From a virus, in IMG/VR virus record IMGVR_UViG_3300044954_000123, positions 1-28,753 of that record: a stretch of DNA of 28,753 nucleotides, one strand, 5' to 3'. Shown one piece after another: positions 21,003 to 28,215 of this stretch. A program made the translations under genes and the position numbers. The notes below the pieces were generated by a model. The model saw only the letters and a list, made by a program, of their open reading frames with translations. It ran no database searches and was not told the DNA's origin. How positions within the stretch are numbered: position 1 is the first letter of the stretch; every line of letters starts with the position of its first letter.

Positions 21003-23714
21003 ATGCCGACATGGACACTGAAGATCGGCGGCAGTGCGATCGACCCAGAGGCCAAGCGTGTTTCGGTGCGCCGGCTGAAGGTCGACGCCCGAGTGACCGA
21101 CACGCTGCAGTTCAGTGAGTCAGCACTCCACTTTGATGGTACGTGGTCAGAGGGCGCCACCGTTGTCCTCGAGTATCCGACCGGCACGGTGCGATTCACC
21201 GGGCGCGTCGCCGAGAAGAACGCTGTCGGTACACCCGGGTCTGAGTCGATCGAATACACCGCCGTCGGCTGGCGTGCGCTGGCGCAGAACGTGCAGGTCT
21301 CGCGCAGCTCGACCGACACCTACCCTGAGCGAATTTACAACGCCGAGAACGACGACATTGACAAGGCGTACCGCGCACTCGGTCCGTCGGCGACCGTCGG
21401 ACAGATCATTGAGGATCTGTTCAACACGTTTCTGACGGGGCTGCGCAGCGAAGGCGCTTGCCATGCCAGTGCCACTCCATACGTCGCAGGAGAGTTAGCT
21501 CTGCTCACGTTCATCCCGGGAAAGATCGTTTTCTCCGGGATGACCTTCGACCAGGCGATCGTCGCCATCCTCGCCGAGCAGGGGCCGGCGTGGTCGTGCT
21601 GGGTCGACGCGACCGGCGTCTGGCACTTCTTCGATCGCACGACTCAGACACCCACGACTGTGAGCATGGGCGCCGGCGGCGCGATCTCGTCGAATCAGCT
21701 GCTGCGCCACATCCGCAATCGCCACACCGCGGTGAAGGTCGTCGGCAAGCGTGGTCGCGGGCAAGAGGTGTGGCCGATGGTCGTCGGCTTCGGGACTGAC
21801 GAGTTTGGCGTTGCGCTGTCCGGCCTTACGAAGAGCTGGAACACGGCGCTCGAGAGCACTTGGACGCTGCGCAAGGGCGAGGGGCTTCGCGACAACGGCT
21901 TCGTCGCGAGCGTGGTCTCGTCGACCGTGATCGAGCTGACTGGCAAGAATTGGCCTGTCGGCACCGACTGGAGCAACGGCTTCGCCGTCTTCCCACGCAT
22001 CTCACTGACCAAAGCGTTCACGATCGCCTCGACCTTCAGTCCAAACCGCATCGAGCTCTCGAACCCGATCACCGGTGTCAACGTCGGCGACCCTGTCGTC
22101 CTGTTCAAGCTCGACCAATACGGTGACGTGTTCCGCCTGTTCCAGGTGACCGACCCTGCGTTCCGTGAGTTCGTGATGGAGGGCACGTCGCAACTTGACT
22201 GCTGCCCGCACATCCTAGCGATCATCAGAAACGCTGCAGGCGCGGTGGTTGGAACCCAACAGGTGAGCGTTCGCCTCGAGGGCGATGGCAAGGTGCGCGC
22301 GATGTTTCCGCTGCTCGGTCGCGGCAGTCATCCGACGCTCACTGGAGAGTCGGTGGTCGCGACTGACGTCAAGTTCGTGTTCTGTTACCGACCGGTCGGG
22401 ACGACGACGCCGATCCTCGCGAGGTTCCCGACATCTGGATTCTCTGGTGTTGCGTCCGGCGCACCGTGGTCGATCCAGCGTGAACTGACGGTCGCCGTCG
22501 AGGAGTTCGACGACGCAACCGCAACCAGTGCCTACGTCACGCTCGCCACTGAATTGCACAAGGCGACAAGTGCCGTCGGTGCATCCGGGCGGGTCGCCCT
22601 CTCCGGGATCGACTGGACGTGGGTGGATCCACGTCGCCGCGTTCACATGTCGCACTCGTCAGATACCACTGGATGGGAGGCGCTTGGAGCGCTCCTGACG
22701 TCGGTGCAGTTCGATTTCGAGAGTGACGCGACGGAACTTGACCTGTCGGAAGATGGGTCGAGCGCTGGCGTGAACTACCAGTCGATGCTCGACCAGATCA
22801 GGCAGCGCATGAAGGCCGGAGCGGCCAACATCGAGACCAAGAAGCTCGGCGACTTCGTGAACTGCAGGGGCGAGGAGCGCAAGCGCGGCGGTTACGACAG
22901 CGACACCTTCGGCGCCGCGGAGGGCAGCGAGCGCTCGACAGAGACCATCAGCCCGCCGACCTACGAAATGCCGCGACCGTTTGCCTACGACGACACATCC
23001 ACCAGAGCGTGCAAGTGCGACAAGGAGGTGATGGCTTGCCAAACCAAGGATCAAACGGAGGCGATGTCGAGGGAGTCGCCGCAGTGGGTGTGCTTCCCGG
23101 ATGATCGTCACGGGATCGTCGTCAAGCACCCTGGAGACGGCGTTAACCCTCTCACCGGCGTCGCCTACAACTACTGTTCTGCATCGCAGCTGGCCTTCAA
23201 GCACACCGGAAGCGCGATCGTTCCGGGTGGCAACTACTACCCATTCGCCTGCAACAAAGTCGCGATCGGATCACCTCCAGACGGCGTGTTTTTGCTCGGA
23301 GGCCCGACCACGATTCCGAACGGCACCTGTGCATTGGGCTGGCGCACGCTGGTAGTGGTGGAGCCGTTCGACCTCGACGATGGCACCACCGGCACTGAGA
23401 TCGGGGTCGGAGACTTCCTCGTCCAGTTTCTCGCCGCGTACGACAACTACATGCAGCACAACGAGGAAGCCCACTGCTGCCTCGACACGCGCCTGATCTG
23501 CCTCGACGAGGCGCTGTTCGTGAACACCGGCGGCGGCGGAAGCTGCCCGACCAAGTGCCGGACGCCGGTCTGGAAGGCGCTCGAAGACCTGTTCACGATC
23601 ACGCAGAAGCTGTACCAGTGCATCATGTCCATCCATTACGCCGAGGGTCCGAAGCAGGCGATCTGCGTTGCTCCGCAGGCGCATTGGGACACGGCTGGCT
23701 GCGGAGCCTGCTAA
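21003..23714 (+). CDS. tail tip / baseplate hub protein with Cys-rich C-terminus
   Basis: The 903-residue product starts at the ATG at 21003. The N-terminal half (about 1-270) resembles the gp27/Tal hub fold: a strand-rich first domain (LQFSESALHFDGTWSEGA, VRFTGRVAEK) and then SGMTFDQAIVAILAEQGPAW and a WHFFDR strand typical of hub domains. The middle (about 280-600) is beta-rich. From about residue 660 the protein changes character: 16 cysteines in about 245 residues, including CKC, CC, C-x3-C and a final CGAC. That region may be cross-linked or bind metal and could be the receptor-binding part. The stop overlaps the next start (TAATG). Confidence 0.72.
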   Translation: MPTWTLKIGGSAIDPEAKRVSVRRLKVDARVTDTLQFSESALHFDGTWSEGATVVLEYPTGTVRFTGRVAEKNAVGTPGSESIEYTAVGWRALAQNVQVSRSSTDTYPERIYNAENDDIDKAYRALGPSATVGQIIEDLFNTFLTGLRSEGACHASATPYVAGELALLTFIPGKIVFSGMTFDQAIVAILAEQGPAWSCWVDATGVWHFFDRTTQTPTTVSMGAGGAISSNQLLRHIRNRHTAVKVVGKRGRGQEVWPMVVGFGTDEFGVALSGLTKSWNTALESTWTLRKGEGLRDNGFVASVVSSTVIELTGKNWPVGTDWSNGFAVFPRISLTKAFTIASTFSPNRIELSNPITGVNVGDPVVLFKLDQYGDVFRLFQVTDPAFREFVMEGTSQLDCCPHILAIIRNAAGAVVGTQQVSVRLEGDGKVRAMFPLLGRGSHPTLTGESVVATDVKFVFCYRPVGTTTPILARFPTSGFSGVASGAPWSIQRELTVAVEEFDDATATSAYVTLATELHKATSAVGASGRVALSGIDWTWVDPRRRVHMSHSSDTTGWEALGALLTSVQFDFESDATELDLSEDGSSAGVNYQSMLDQIRQRMKAGAANIETKKLGDFVNCRGEERKRGGYDSDTFGAAEGSERSTETISPPTYEMPRPFAYDDTSTRACKCDKEVMACQTKDQTEAMSRESPQWVCFPDDRHGIVVKHPGDGVNPLTGVAYNYCSASQLAFKHTGSAIVPGGNYYPFACNKVAIGSPPDGVFLLGGPTTIPNGTCALGWRTLVVVEPFDLDDGTTGTEIGVGDFLVQFLAAYDNYMQHNEEAHCCLDTRLICLDEALFVNTGGGGSCPTKCRTPVWKALEDLFTITQKLYQCIMSIHYAEGPKQAICVAPQAHWDTAGCGAC

Positions 23715-24352
23715 TGGGGCGTCTGGTAGCGCGAGAACAGAAACGAGTCCTGCGCGAGATGACCACTCGCGATGGCGCGCGGCTGCGCGTCGTCGGGTAT
23801 CGAATCCCAGAGCCGAGCTACCAGAACGACGGCTGCGGGCCACGGACCACGACGCAAGTTCACCCGGACGACCTGCTCGAGGGACTGTTCTCGGCAGCGC
23901 TGGAGAACTGCAGCTTCGCGCGCGCGCTCGACGCATTGATGCCAGGTGTCGTGTCGGACATTCAGTCGGACTCGCTGCTTGGACTCGGGGTAAACGGTCA
24001 CGCCGGTGCCGCCTTATCCGTGCTTCTGCTAGACGCCCAGCAGCAAGGCATCGTCCCGATGCTGATCCGCGCGACCGAGCTGCGCGACGACGCCGCTGCC
24101 GACCGCTTCATCTCGGGCTGGAACGATCCACAGCAGCGCACCGAGATGGCTGCGGCAGCGGCGCTACTGCTGGCGCCGCGCGACGACTGCGGCGACCGCG
24201 AGCTGGCAGCCGAGTTCCGGCGGTGGGGGCTCTCACCGCGACGGCTCGAGCGAAAAACGATGGGGGGCGCCACGATCTCGGAGCCGGTTTCGGCGGCGAG
24301 ATTGCAACTGCGACGGATCATTGACACGTCGGCACGTATCGGAAAGGGCTGA
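23714..24352 (+). CDS. hypothetical tail-tip-associated protein
   Basis: The ATG at 23714 shares a base with the previous stop (TAATG). The 212-residue product has a basic N-terminus, a helical core (DDLLEGLFSAALENCSFARA, GAALSVLLLDAQQQGIVPML) and a charged C-terminal region. Helical repeats rather than a beta fold are predicted by eye, unlike the small proteins around it. The frame continues as sensible coding sequence beyond the TGA at 24350-24352. Function is unknown; coupling to the hub gene suggests a tail role. Confidence 0.6.
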   Translation: MGRLVAREQKRVLREMTTRDGARLRVVGYRIPEPSYQNDGCGPRTTTQVHPDDLLEGLFSAALENCSFARALDALMPGVVSDIQSDSLLGLGVNGHAGAALSVLLLDAQQQGIVPMLIRATELRDDAAADRFISGWNDPQQRTEMAAAAALLLAPRDDCGDRELAAEFRRWGLSPRRLERKTMGGATISEPVSAARLQLRRIIDTSARIGKG

Positions 24353-24373
24353 GGCGACAAGGGCGCTGCCCAG

Positions 24374-24463
24374 GTGGGGCAGGACAGGCTTCAGCAGGTG
24401 GTGGAGATGAGCAGGCAGATGCAGGACTCACTACTGCGTCTCAAGGGTGGCGCACAGTCATGA
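24374..24463 (+). CDS. possible 29-residue helical peptide or readthrough extension
   Basis: In the same frame as the preceding gene, after its TGA, the sequence reads QVGQDRLQQVVEMSRQMQ and on to a TGA at 24461-24463 that overlaps the next ATG. It is an amphipathic, coiled-coil-like helix. It could be a micro-gene from the GTG at 24374 (AAGGG lies ten bases upstream) or the old C-terminus of the preceding protein, now behind a stop. Evidence is modest. Confidence 0.3.
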   Translation: MGQDRLQQVVEMSRQMQDSLLRLKGGAQS

Positions 24464-24843
24464 GTCAGCTCATCACCGATCTTTCGATTTCGGCCACGAC
24501 GACTACCGGGCTCCTGAGCCTGAGCGGGTTCTCGCGACCTTGGATCACGCTGCTATGGCAATTCGACCTGCCGAGCGGCACTGGCACCAACACGCTGACG
24601 ATCGCGGCCAGCGTCGTCGCGAACTGGGAAGCCGACTCGGCATCCGAGGTCACGATGCCGCTCGACATGTCGGCGCACTGGCGCGGGCCGCGCATCATTG
24701 ATGACAGCATCATCACGAGCGCAAGCGGTGCAAAGTACAAGTCGGTTTCCGACATCCGGAACATCCACGACTTCGTGAAGTTGACGTTCACATACGGTGG
24801 CGCCGGAACGCGAGTCTTCCGCGTCAACCTCTGGGCACGCTGA
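24460..24843 (+). CDS. small beta-rich structural protein, module 3a
   Basis: The 127-residue product starts at the ATG at 24460 (ATGA overlap with the frame before it). It is strand-rich (PWITLLWQFDLPSGTGTNTL, FVKLTFTYGGAGTRVFRVNL) with no signal peptide. Composition, length and pairing with the next gene match the pairs at 5073-5867 and 17156-17989, though I see no shared long motif with them. Likely a tail-end decoration or fibre-associated protein. Confidence 0.6.
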   Translation: MSQLITDLSISATTTTGLLSLSGFSRPWITLLWQFDLPSGTGTNTLTIAASVVANWEADSASEVTMPLDMSAHWRGPRIIDDSIITSASGAKYKSVSDIRNIHDFVKLTFTYGGAGTRVFRVNLWAR

Positions 24844-25277
24844 TGCCGTCCTTCGACCCGGGGCTCTACACGCTGATCCCGCGCGACGACGGGTCGCACG
24901 CCAACGACTGGGTCACTGACGAGTTCTTGTTCGCCGCAGCGTCAGGAGCGTCCGTCGATTGGGTGCATGGGTCGCGCAGAGCTGCGATGGCGGAAGTCCG
25001 GATCGAGCTCTACGACGGCAGCGGCATCAATACGTGGACCGTGCGACCGGTCCAGATCCTCGATTCATCCGTGCCGAGCGACAGCCGCGTCATCTTCGAC
25101 GACGAGCGCCCATGCGCCGTCGGCGTCGCGCCGCTTTCGTTTGCCAAGACCGGCCTGCCTATCCAGCGGCTCTTCAGCGTGCCGGTGCGAATGGGAGCCT
25201 GCGCGTTGAGGTTTGCGCGCAGCGGTGCCGGGACATCTAGGCTGCGCGTCCGGCTCTTCAGTGCCGGTGGGCGCTAA
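24843..25277 (+). CDS. small beta-rich structural protein, module 3b
   Basis: The ATG at 24843 shares a base with the previous stop (TGATG). The 144-residue product is beta-rich: MAEVRIELYDGSGINTWTVR, RLFSVPVRMGACALRF and SRLRVRLFSAGGR. It closes the structural block; the next gene has its own promoter. The W-x-V-R end motif and Gly-rich turns resemble the partner gene. Role inferred as virion decoration or receptor-binding accessory. Confidence 0.6.
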   Translation: MPSFDPGLYTLIPRDDGSHANDWVTDEFLFAAASGASVDWVHGSRRAAMAEVRIELYDGSGINTWTVRPVQILDSSVPSDSRVIFDDERPCAVGVAPLSFAKTGLPIQRLFSVPVRMGACALRFARSGAGTSRLRVRLFSAGGR

Positions 25278-25298
25278 CCGCTCTCCGCGATAGGCCGC

Positions 25299-25326
25299 TT
25301 GCGTGCAGGGCCGGTGGCCCTATAAT
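25299..25326 (+). promoter_or_regulatory. sigma70-like promoter with an inverted repeat in the spacer
   Basis: TTGCGT (25299-25304) and a perfect TATAAT (25321-25326) are separated by 16 bases. AGGGCC (25307-25312) and GGCCCT (25316-25321) form a perfect inverted repeat around GGT that fills the spacer and touches the -10 box, a classic place for an operator. It starts a new transcription unit after the tail genes. An ATG at 25333 lies at about the start of transcription, but the 26-codon frame from it is Arg-rich and overlaps the real gene start at 25391. Confidence 0.75.
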
Positions 25327-25390
25327 CTCGGCATGATGCGCAGGACCGCGCGTCACTCGCGCCTCGGAGGCTGGGGCAGGAGATGCTGCG

Positions 25391-25966
25391 ATGAGTATGA
25401 GCACCGCACGTGAGCTGACCGCCCGCATGGACTCCGCCGTGACCGATGCGCTCCTGGCCGGAGAGGGGGGGCTGGCGATCGCGGCCCGCCTCGGGCTCGA
25501 CTACGACGCCGACAGCGGGTGTGTCGTGCTGCCAGGATACCGGGCGGATGACGGACATGCCGAGGTCGACTACTCCGAGATGTCGAGCGGCAGGGAGGCG
25601 GCAGACGCCTACGTCGCCTCGGGCGACTGGAGCGGCGACGTCGACGAGGATGATCAGCGGACCTGCTACATCCATGTCCACACGTGGCGCGTCGGGCTGC
25701 GACTCGTCGACGACGACGCAGCGTCCGACGAGCGCGAGGTCGAGGCCTGCTCCGAGATCGACACGGAGACCCATGTCATCGACGTCGACCCGACCGAGCC
25801 GCGCTGCGCTAGTGACGTCCAGCGCAGCGAGCGCAAGCACGACTGGAGCGGCAATGACTCTACGTGTCCGCACTGCGGCGTACGTCGGATTGAGCGGGAC
25901 GACGCTACCGACGCGGGCACCGGCCAGCAGGGCAAGCACATGATCCGCTACATCCGTCCCGACTGA
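25391..25966 (+). CDS. acidic hypothetical protein with C-terminal zinc-like motif
   Basis: The ATG at 25391 follows AGGAG at 25378-25382 and the promoter above. The 191-residue product is very acidic (about half of residues 70-130 are Asp/Glu or polar). A strand-rich region (QRTCYIHVHTWRVGLRLVDD) sits in the middle, and KHDWSGNDSTCPHCGVRRIE near the end contains CPHC and a His/Cys upstream, like half a zinc ribbon. The first protein of a promoter-driven accessory unit; it could be a DNA-mimic or inhibitor protein, but that is only suggested by charge. No family is recognised. Confidence 0.65.
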   Translation: MSMSTARELTARMDSAVTDALLAGEGGLAIAARLGLDYDADSGCVVLPGYRADDGHAEVDYSEMSSGREAADAYVASGDWSGDVDEDDQRTCYIHVHTWRVGLRLVDDDAASDEREVEACSEIDTETHVIDVDPTEPRCASDVQRSERKHDWSGNDSTCPHCGVRRIERDDATDAGTGQQGKHMIRYIRPD

Positions 25967-25989
25967 TGGAGATGGAGAGGAGCCAGACG

Positions 25990-26436
25990 ATGCCGCGCCG
26001 CCTACCACGTGACCTAGCAGCAGACCTCCTCACGCTGCTCCATCGGCACGACCTGACTCAGCTGCGAGCAGCCGAGATCCTCGGCGTCGACGGTCGCACG
26101 GTCAGGCGCTGGCTCGCCGACCCGTCCACGCCGGGCTATCGGAGGTGCCCGGCGTGGGTGCCGGAGATTCTCGCGGCCCGCCTCTCGCGGCTCGCCGCTA
26201 GCGCTCGAAACAGACCGGCAGCCAGCGATCAGTGGTGTCGACGAGATCCTGCACGGGGAGCAGGAGGGCGCCAGCAGCGCCGCAGCGATTCAGCTCATCG
26301 ACAAGCAACCGATGGTAGACAGACCTGCGCTCGAGCTCATACTCACCGGACAGCGCCACATCCTTCGGTTCGATCCGCAGCTCGCGCGAGACCTTCGTCT
26401 GCCAAGCCTTCGCGTGGGCTGCGATCCCCTCCGTGA
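25990..26436 (+). CDS. small HTH DNA-binding protein
   Basis: The in-frame ATG at 25966 is possible, but the ATG at 25990 has GAGAGGAG just upstream and is preferred, giving 148 residues. Residues about 15-42, LTQLRAAEILGVDGRTVRRW, form a clear helix-turn-helix of the kind found in small phage repressors/activators. The sequence after about residue 70 looks non-coding (Arg/Ser/Pro/His-rich) and runs antisense over the - strand gene for 239 bases. A forward TAG at 26199-26201 lies one frame off, just where the HTH domain ends, so an indel may have extended the frame. Candidate binder of the inverted repeat at 25307-25321. Confidence 0.65.
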   Translation: MPRRLPRDLAADLLTLLHRHDLTQLRAAEILGVDGRTVRRWLADPSTPGYRRCPAWVPEILAARLSRLAASARNRPAASDQWCRRDPARGAGGRQQRRSDSAHRQATDGRQTCARAHTHRTAPHPSVRSAARARPSSAKPSRGLRSPP

Positions 26437-26806
26437 TCGCAGCGGCTCGGAAGTCGTCCACCGGACGCTTGGCTCGGTAGCCGGCTGGTCGCACCGTCAC
26501 GTACCACTCGCCTGTGTCGAGCAGCGTGCTGCCAACGACCGCCCAGCCATCGTCCGCGAGATCGTCAGTCCACGCCGTCCACGCCTCAGCCATCGCAGCG
26601 CGGCGCGCCTCCGCATCGGAACCGTACTTCGCGCGAGTCGCCGCGACTCTGGACTCGACGGTCGCGAACACCGAAGACCCAAGTGTCGAGGCACACACGA
26701 GCCGGTACTCCCAGGTGACTGGCTTCGCGCCGGGCGCCGCGGCCCCGAGGAGCGTGGCGCTCAAGAGCCCGGCGGCGAAGGCGATGGCGACGTAGAGGCG
26801 GGGCAT
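26198..26806 (-). CDS. exported hypothetical protein, the only - strand gene
   Basis: The start is the ATG whose complement is at 26804-26806. On the - strand GAGGAG lies five bases before it; a longer frame to 26845 has no such site. The 202-residue product begins MPRLYVAIAFAAGLLSATLL, a signal peptide with likely cleavage after the AAAPGA region (about residue 27). The mature part contains WEYRLVC and DDLADDGWAVVGSTLLDTGEWYV, which resemble DUF4177-like phrases, and ends WLPVCFER. Two cysteines may pair. Opposite orientation and export mark it as a moron-type gene expressed apart from the structural block. Function unknown. Confidence 0.72.
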   Translation of the reverse strand: MPRLYVAIAFAAGLLSATLLGAAAPGAKPVTWEYRLVCASTLGSSVFATVESRVAATRAKYGSDAEARRAAMAEAWTAWTDDLADDGWAVVGSTLLDTGEWYVTVRPAGYRAKRPVDDFRAAAITEGIAAHAKAWQTKVSRELRIEPKDVALSGEYELERRSVYHRLLVDELNRCGAAGALLLPVQDLVDTTDRWLPVCFER

Positions 26807-26915
26807 CGGAGCTCCTCGAAGGACGCAGAAAAACGGCGACCTCAACCGATGAGTCTAACGCATCCGTATGGCGCGCAACGACTTGCGCCGACTGGAACTG
26901 GCCGAAGTCCGACGC

Positions 26916-26944
26916 TTGACTTCAACTCGGAAGCTGTCGATACT
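26916..26944 (+). promoter_or_regulatory. sigma70-like promoter for the 27212 unit
   Basis: TTGACT (26916-26921) and GATACT (26939-26944) are 17 bases apart, five of six and four of six matches to consensus with ideal spacing. Transcription would start near 26951 and give a leader of about 260 bases before the first gene. The forward direction fits the genes to the right. Confidence 0.55.
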
Positions 26945-27010
26945 CCCGTCGTCGAGGCGCAACAGAACATTGAGGCTCGGATGGGCCCCATGAGTTGCTG
27001 CGCCTCGCCA

Positions 27011-27035
27011 CTGGCACCACCAGCGGTGGTGTCAG
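27011..27035 (+). other. large dyad in the leader
   Basis: CTGGCACCACC (27011-27021) pairs with GGTGGTGTCAG (27025-27035) around AGC, an 11-bp stem with one G-T pair. It lies about 60 bases into the predicted leader. It could be an operator, an attenuator stem or a terminator without a T-run. Confidence 0.55.
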
Positions 27036-27192
27036 GCTGGCCGAAGGCGGACTCAGGACAGAGCCCGCCGACGCGCGGCACGCGGACGGCAGGGTAATTT
27101 TTAGGCGTTGCCGAATCGCCGAATCCCTGCTGTTCTCTACCGCGCGGTCGCCGGTGGGGAAAAGGGCGCATGTAGTGCCTCGGCGTTGGGCC

Positions 27193-27206
27193 GGCTCCTG
27201 GGAGCC
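27193..27206 (+). promoter_or_regulatory. hairpin over the ribosome binding site of 27212
   Basis: GGCTCC (27193-27198) is complementary to GGAGCC (27201-27206). The 3' arm includes the GGGAG that serves the ATG at 27212. Pairing would hide the site, a possible translational control. Confidence 0.4.
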
Positions 27207-27211
27207 AGCTC

Positions 27212-27541
27212 ATGGCATCGTCCGAGGGATCGCGCGAGTTGCTCGCGCGGATCAGGCTGCTGTTGCTCGAGGCCCTCGCCGTCGTCGGTCAGCTCGCCCA
27301 ACGCGGAGGAGGGGAGCTGGTGGCGAGTCAGGGACAGCGGATGACGCTGGGTCGAGCCGCGTCGCTGGTGGATGTCAGCGAGCGGACGCTGCGACGGGCA
27401 TGCGAGGGTGGGTCACTGCAGTCGGAGCGGATCGAGGCGGCCGGGGAGGGCCGTCTGGTGATCGTCTCGCGCTCCGATGTGCTGCGGTGGGCCGCCGAGC
27501 GTGCCAGTCGCAGGGGGAACGCGCGCCGTGCCCGCTCCTGA
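27212..27541 (+). CDS. excisionase / MerR-like HTH protein
   Basis: The ATG at 27212 has GGGAG at 27200-27204. The 109-residue product has an N-terminal hydrophobic helix (LLARIRLLLLEALAVVGQLA) and then a winged-helix DNA-binding domain: MTLGRAASLVDVSERTLRRA (44-63), a short wing, and LVIVSRSDVLRWAAERA. That is the excisionase/HTH_17 layout, in which the helix LGRAASLVDVS...TLRRACEGG is followed by a residue pair binding the groove. The basic tail (RRGNARRARS) may help DNA binding. No integrase is in the window, so a regulatory role is as likely as excision. Confidence 0.7.
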   Translation: MASSEGSRELLARIRLLLLEALAVVGQLAQRGGGELVASQGQRMTLGRAASLVDVSERTLRRACEGGSLQSERIEAAGEGRLVIVSRSDVLRWAAERASRRGNARRARS

Positions 27542-27962
27542 TCGCAGCGGACACCGGCAGCCCGCTCTGCCACTGCCGGCGATGGACCCTTCCGCGTCCG
27601 GCCGCTGGCCACGGATGCGCGGCCCGGGCGGCAGGGTGCCCGGCTGGCACGCGCACGAGGTGACCGAGGCACTGCGCCACCTCGACGGGGCCAAGCAATC
27701 GGTGCGCGATGTCGCCGAGCTGCTGCGACTGTCGACGCCGGACACGGTCGTGTCCGAGCAGCGCCATTTGGAACTCCTCGCCGCCGCCCTCTACCCGCAC
27801 GTAAGTGGCACCGCCGGAGCGCTGGCACAGGCGATCCGGTTCGTCCGCCACGCCGCAGCTATGGCGGCGCTCGGCGAGGAGCCGGTGCGCCCGGCGACGC
27901 AACTCTCGGTGATCTTAGGCGCGCCGACTCGGCCGCCGGCGACAGCGGAAGGAGGATCGTGA
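27528..27962 (+). CDS. hypothetical helical protein
   Basis: The GTG at 27528 overlaps the previous gene by 14 bases and follows a GGGGG run; an ATG at 27582 is an alternative start. The 144-residue product has a Pro/Arg-rich flexible N-terminus (to about residue 42) and a helical domain (HEVTEALRHLDGAKQSVRDV, AELLRLSTPDTVVSEQRHLE, GALAQAIRFVRHAAAMAALG). No family is recognised. The stop shares a base with the next ATG (TGATG). Confidence 0.6.
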   Translation: MPAPDRSGHRQPALPLPAMDPSASGRWPRMRGPGGRVPGWHAHEVTEALRHLDGAKQSVRDVAELLRLSTPDTVVSEQRHLELLAAALYPHVSGTAGALAQAIRFVRHAAAMAALGEEPVRPATQLSVILGAPTRPPATAEGGS

Positions 27963-28102
27963 TGCTGCGATGGTTGGCCAGCCTTGAGGATCGGATCTCA
28001 GCTTCACTGGCGTGGAGAGTCGTCGTGATGATTGCGTTCGCCGCGATCGTCATCGGCGCGATCCTCTGCCCAATCCCCGACTACATGGGGAGCCAACCGT
28101 GA
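27962..28102 (+). CDS. 46-residue single-pass membrane protein
   Basis: The ATG at 27962 shares a base with the previous stop, and the frame runs to a TGA at 28100-28102, itself sharing a base with the next ATG. Residues 17-36 (AWRVVVMIAFAAIVIGAILC) form one membrane helix, preceded by a short amphipathic helix and followed by CPIPDYMGSQP. Small single-pass proteins of this kind occur as holin-like, antiholin-like or exclusion proteins. Function is not shown by the sequence. Confidence 0.6.
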   Translation: MLRWLASLEDRISASLAWRVVVMIAFAAIVIGAILCPIPDYMGSQP

Positions 28103-28215
28103 TGTTCGCGCAACTACGCGCTCGCTGCTATGCGCGCGAAGCGTCGCGCGAGCACAGCGTCGAGCGGTTCGATTCGAAGGCAAACGAGACATGGAGATCG
28201 AGACATGATCGCTAA
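28102..28215 (+). CDS. 37-residue basic protein
   Basis: The ATG at 28102 shares a base with the previous stop (TGATG). The 37-residue product, beginning MFAQLRARCYAREASREH, is highly charged and ends at a TAA at 28213-28215. It overlaps the next gene by 11 bases. Coupling on both sides supports translation, but no family is recognised. Confidence 0.45.
   Translation: MFAQLRARCYAREASREHSVERFDSKANETWRSRHDR

Larger units (their letters stand above)
26807..27211. other. 405-bp gene-free regulatory region
   Basis: No convincing coding frame is seen here. It separates the - strand exported protein gene from the rightward unit beginning at 27212. It contains a forward promoter (26916-26944), a large dyad (27011-27035), a short T-run (27097-27102), a tandem 8-bp repeat GCCGAATC at 27110 and 27118, and a hairpin over the ribosome binding site (27193-27206). 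Longer frames on both strands here have non-coding composition. Confidence 0.6.

Noticed and set aside
26842-27213. 123-codon - strand open frame in the regulatory region
   Set aside because: It has no SD, no domain pattern, and crosses the promoter and dyad; composition is non-coding.
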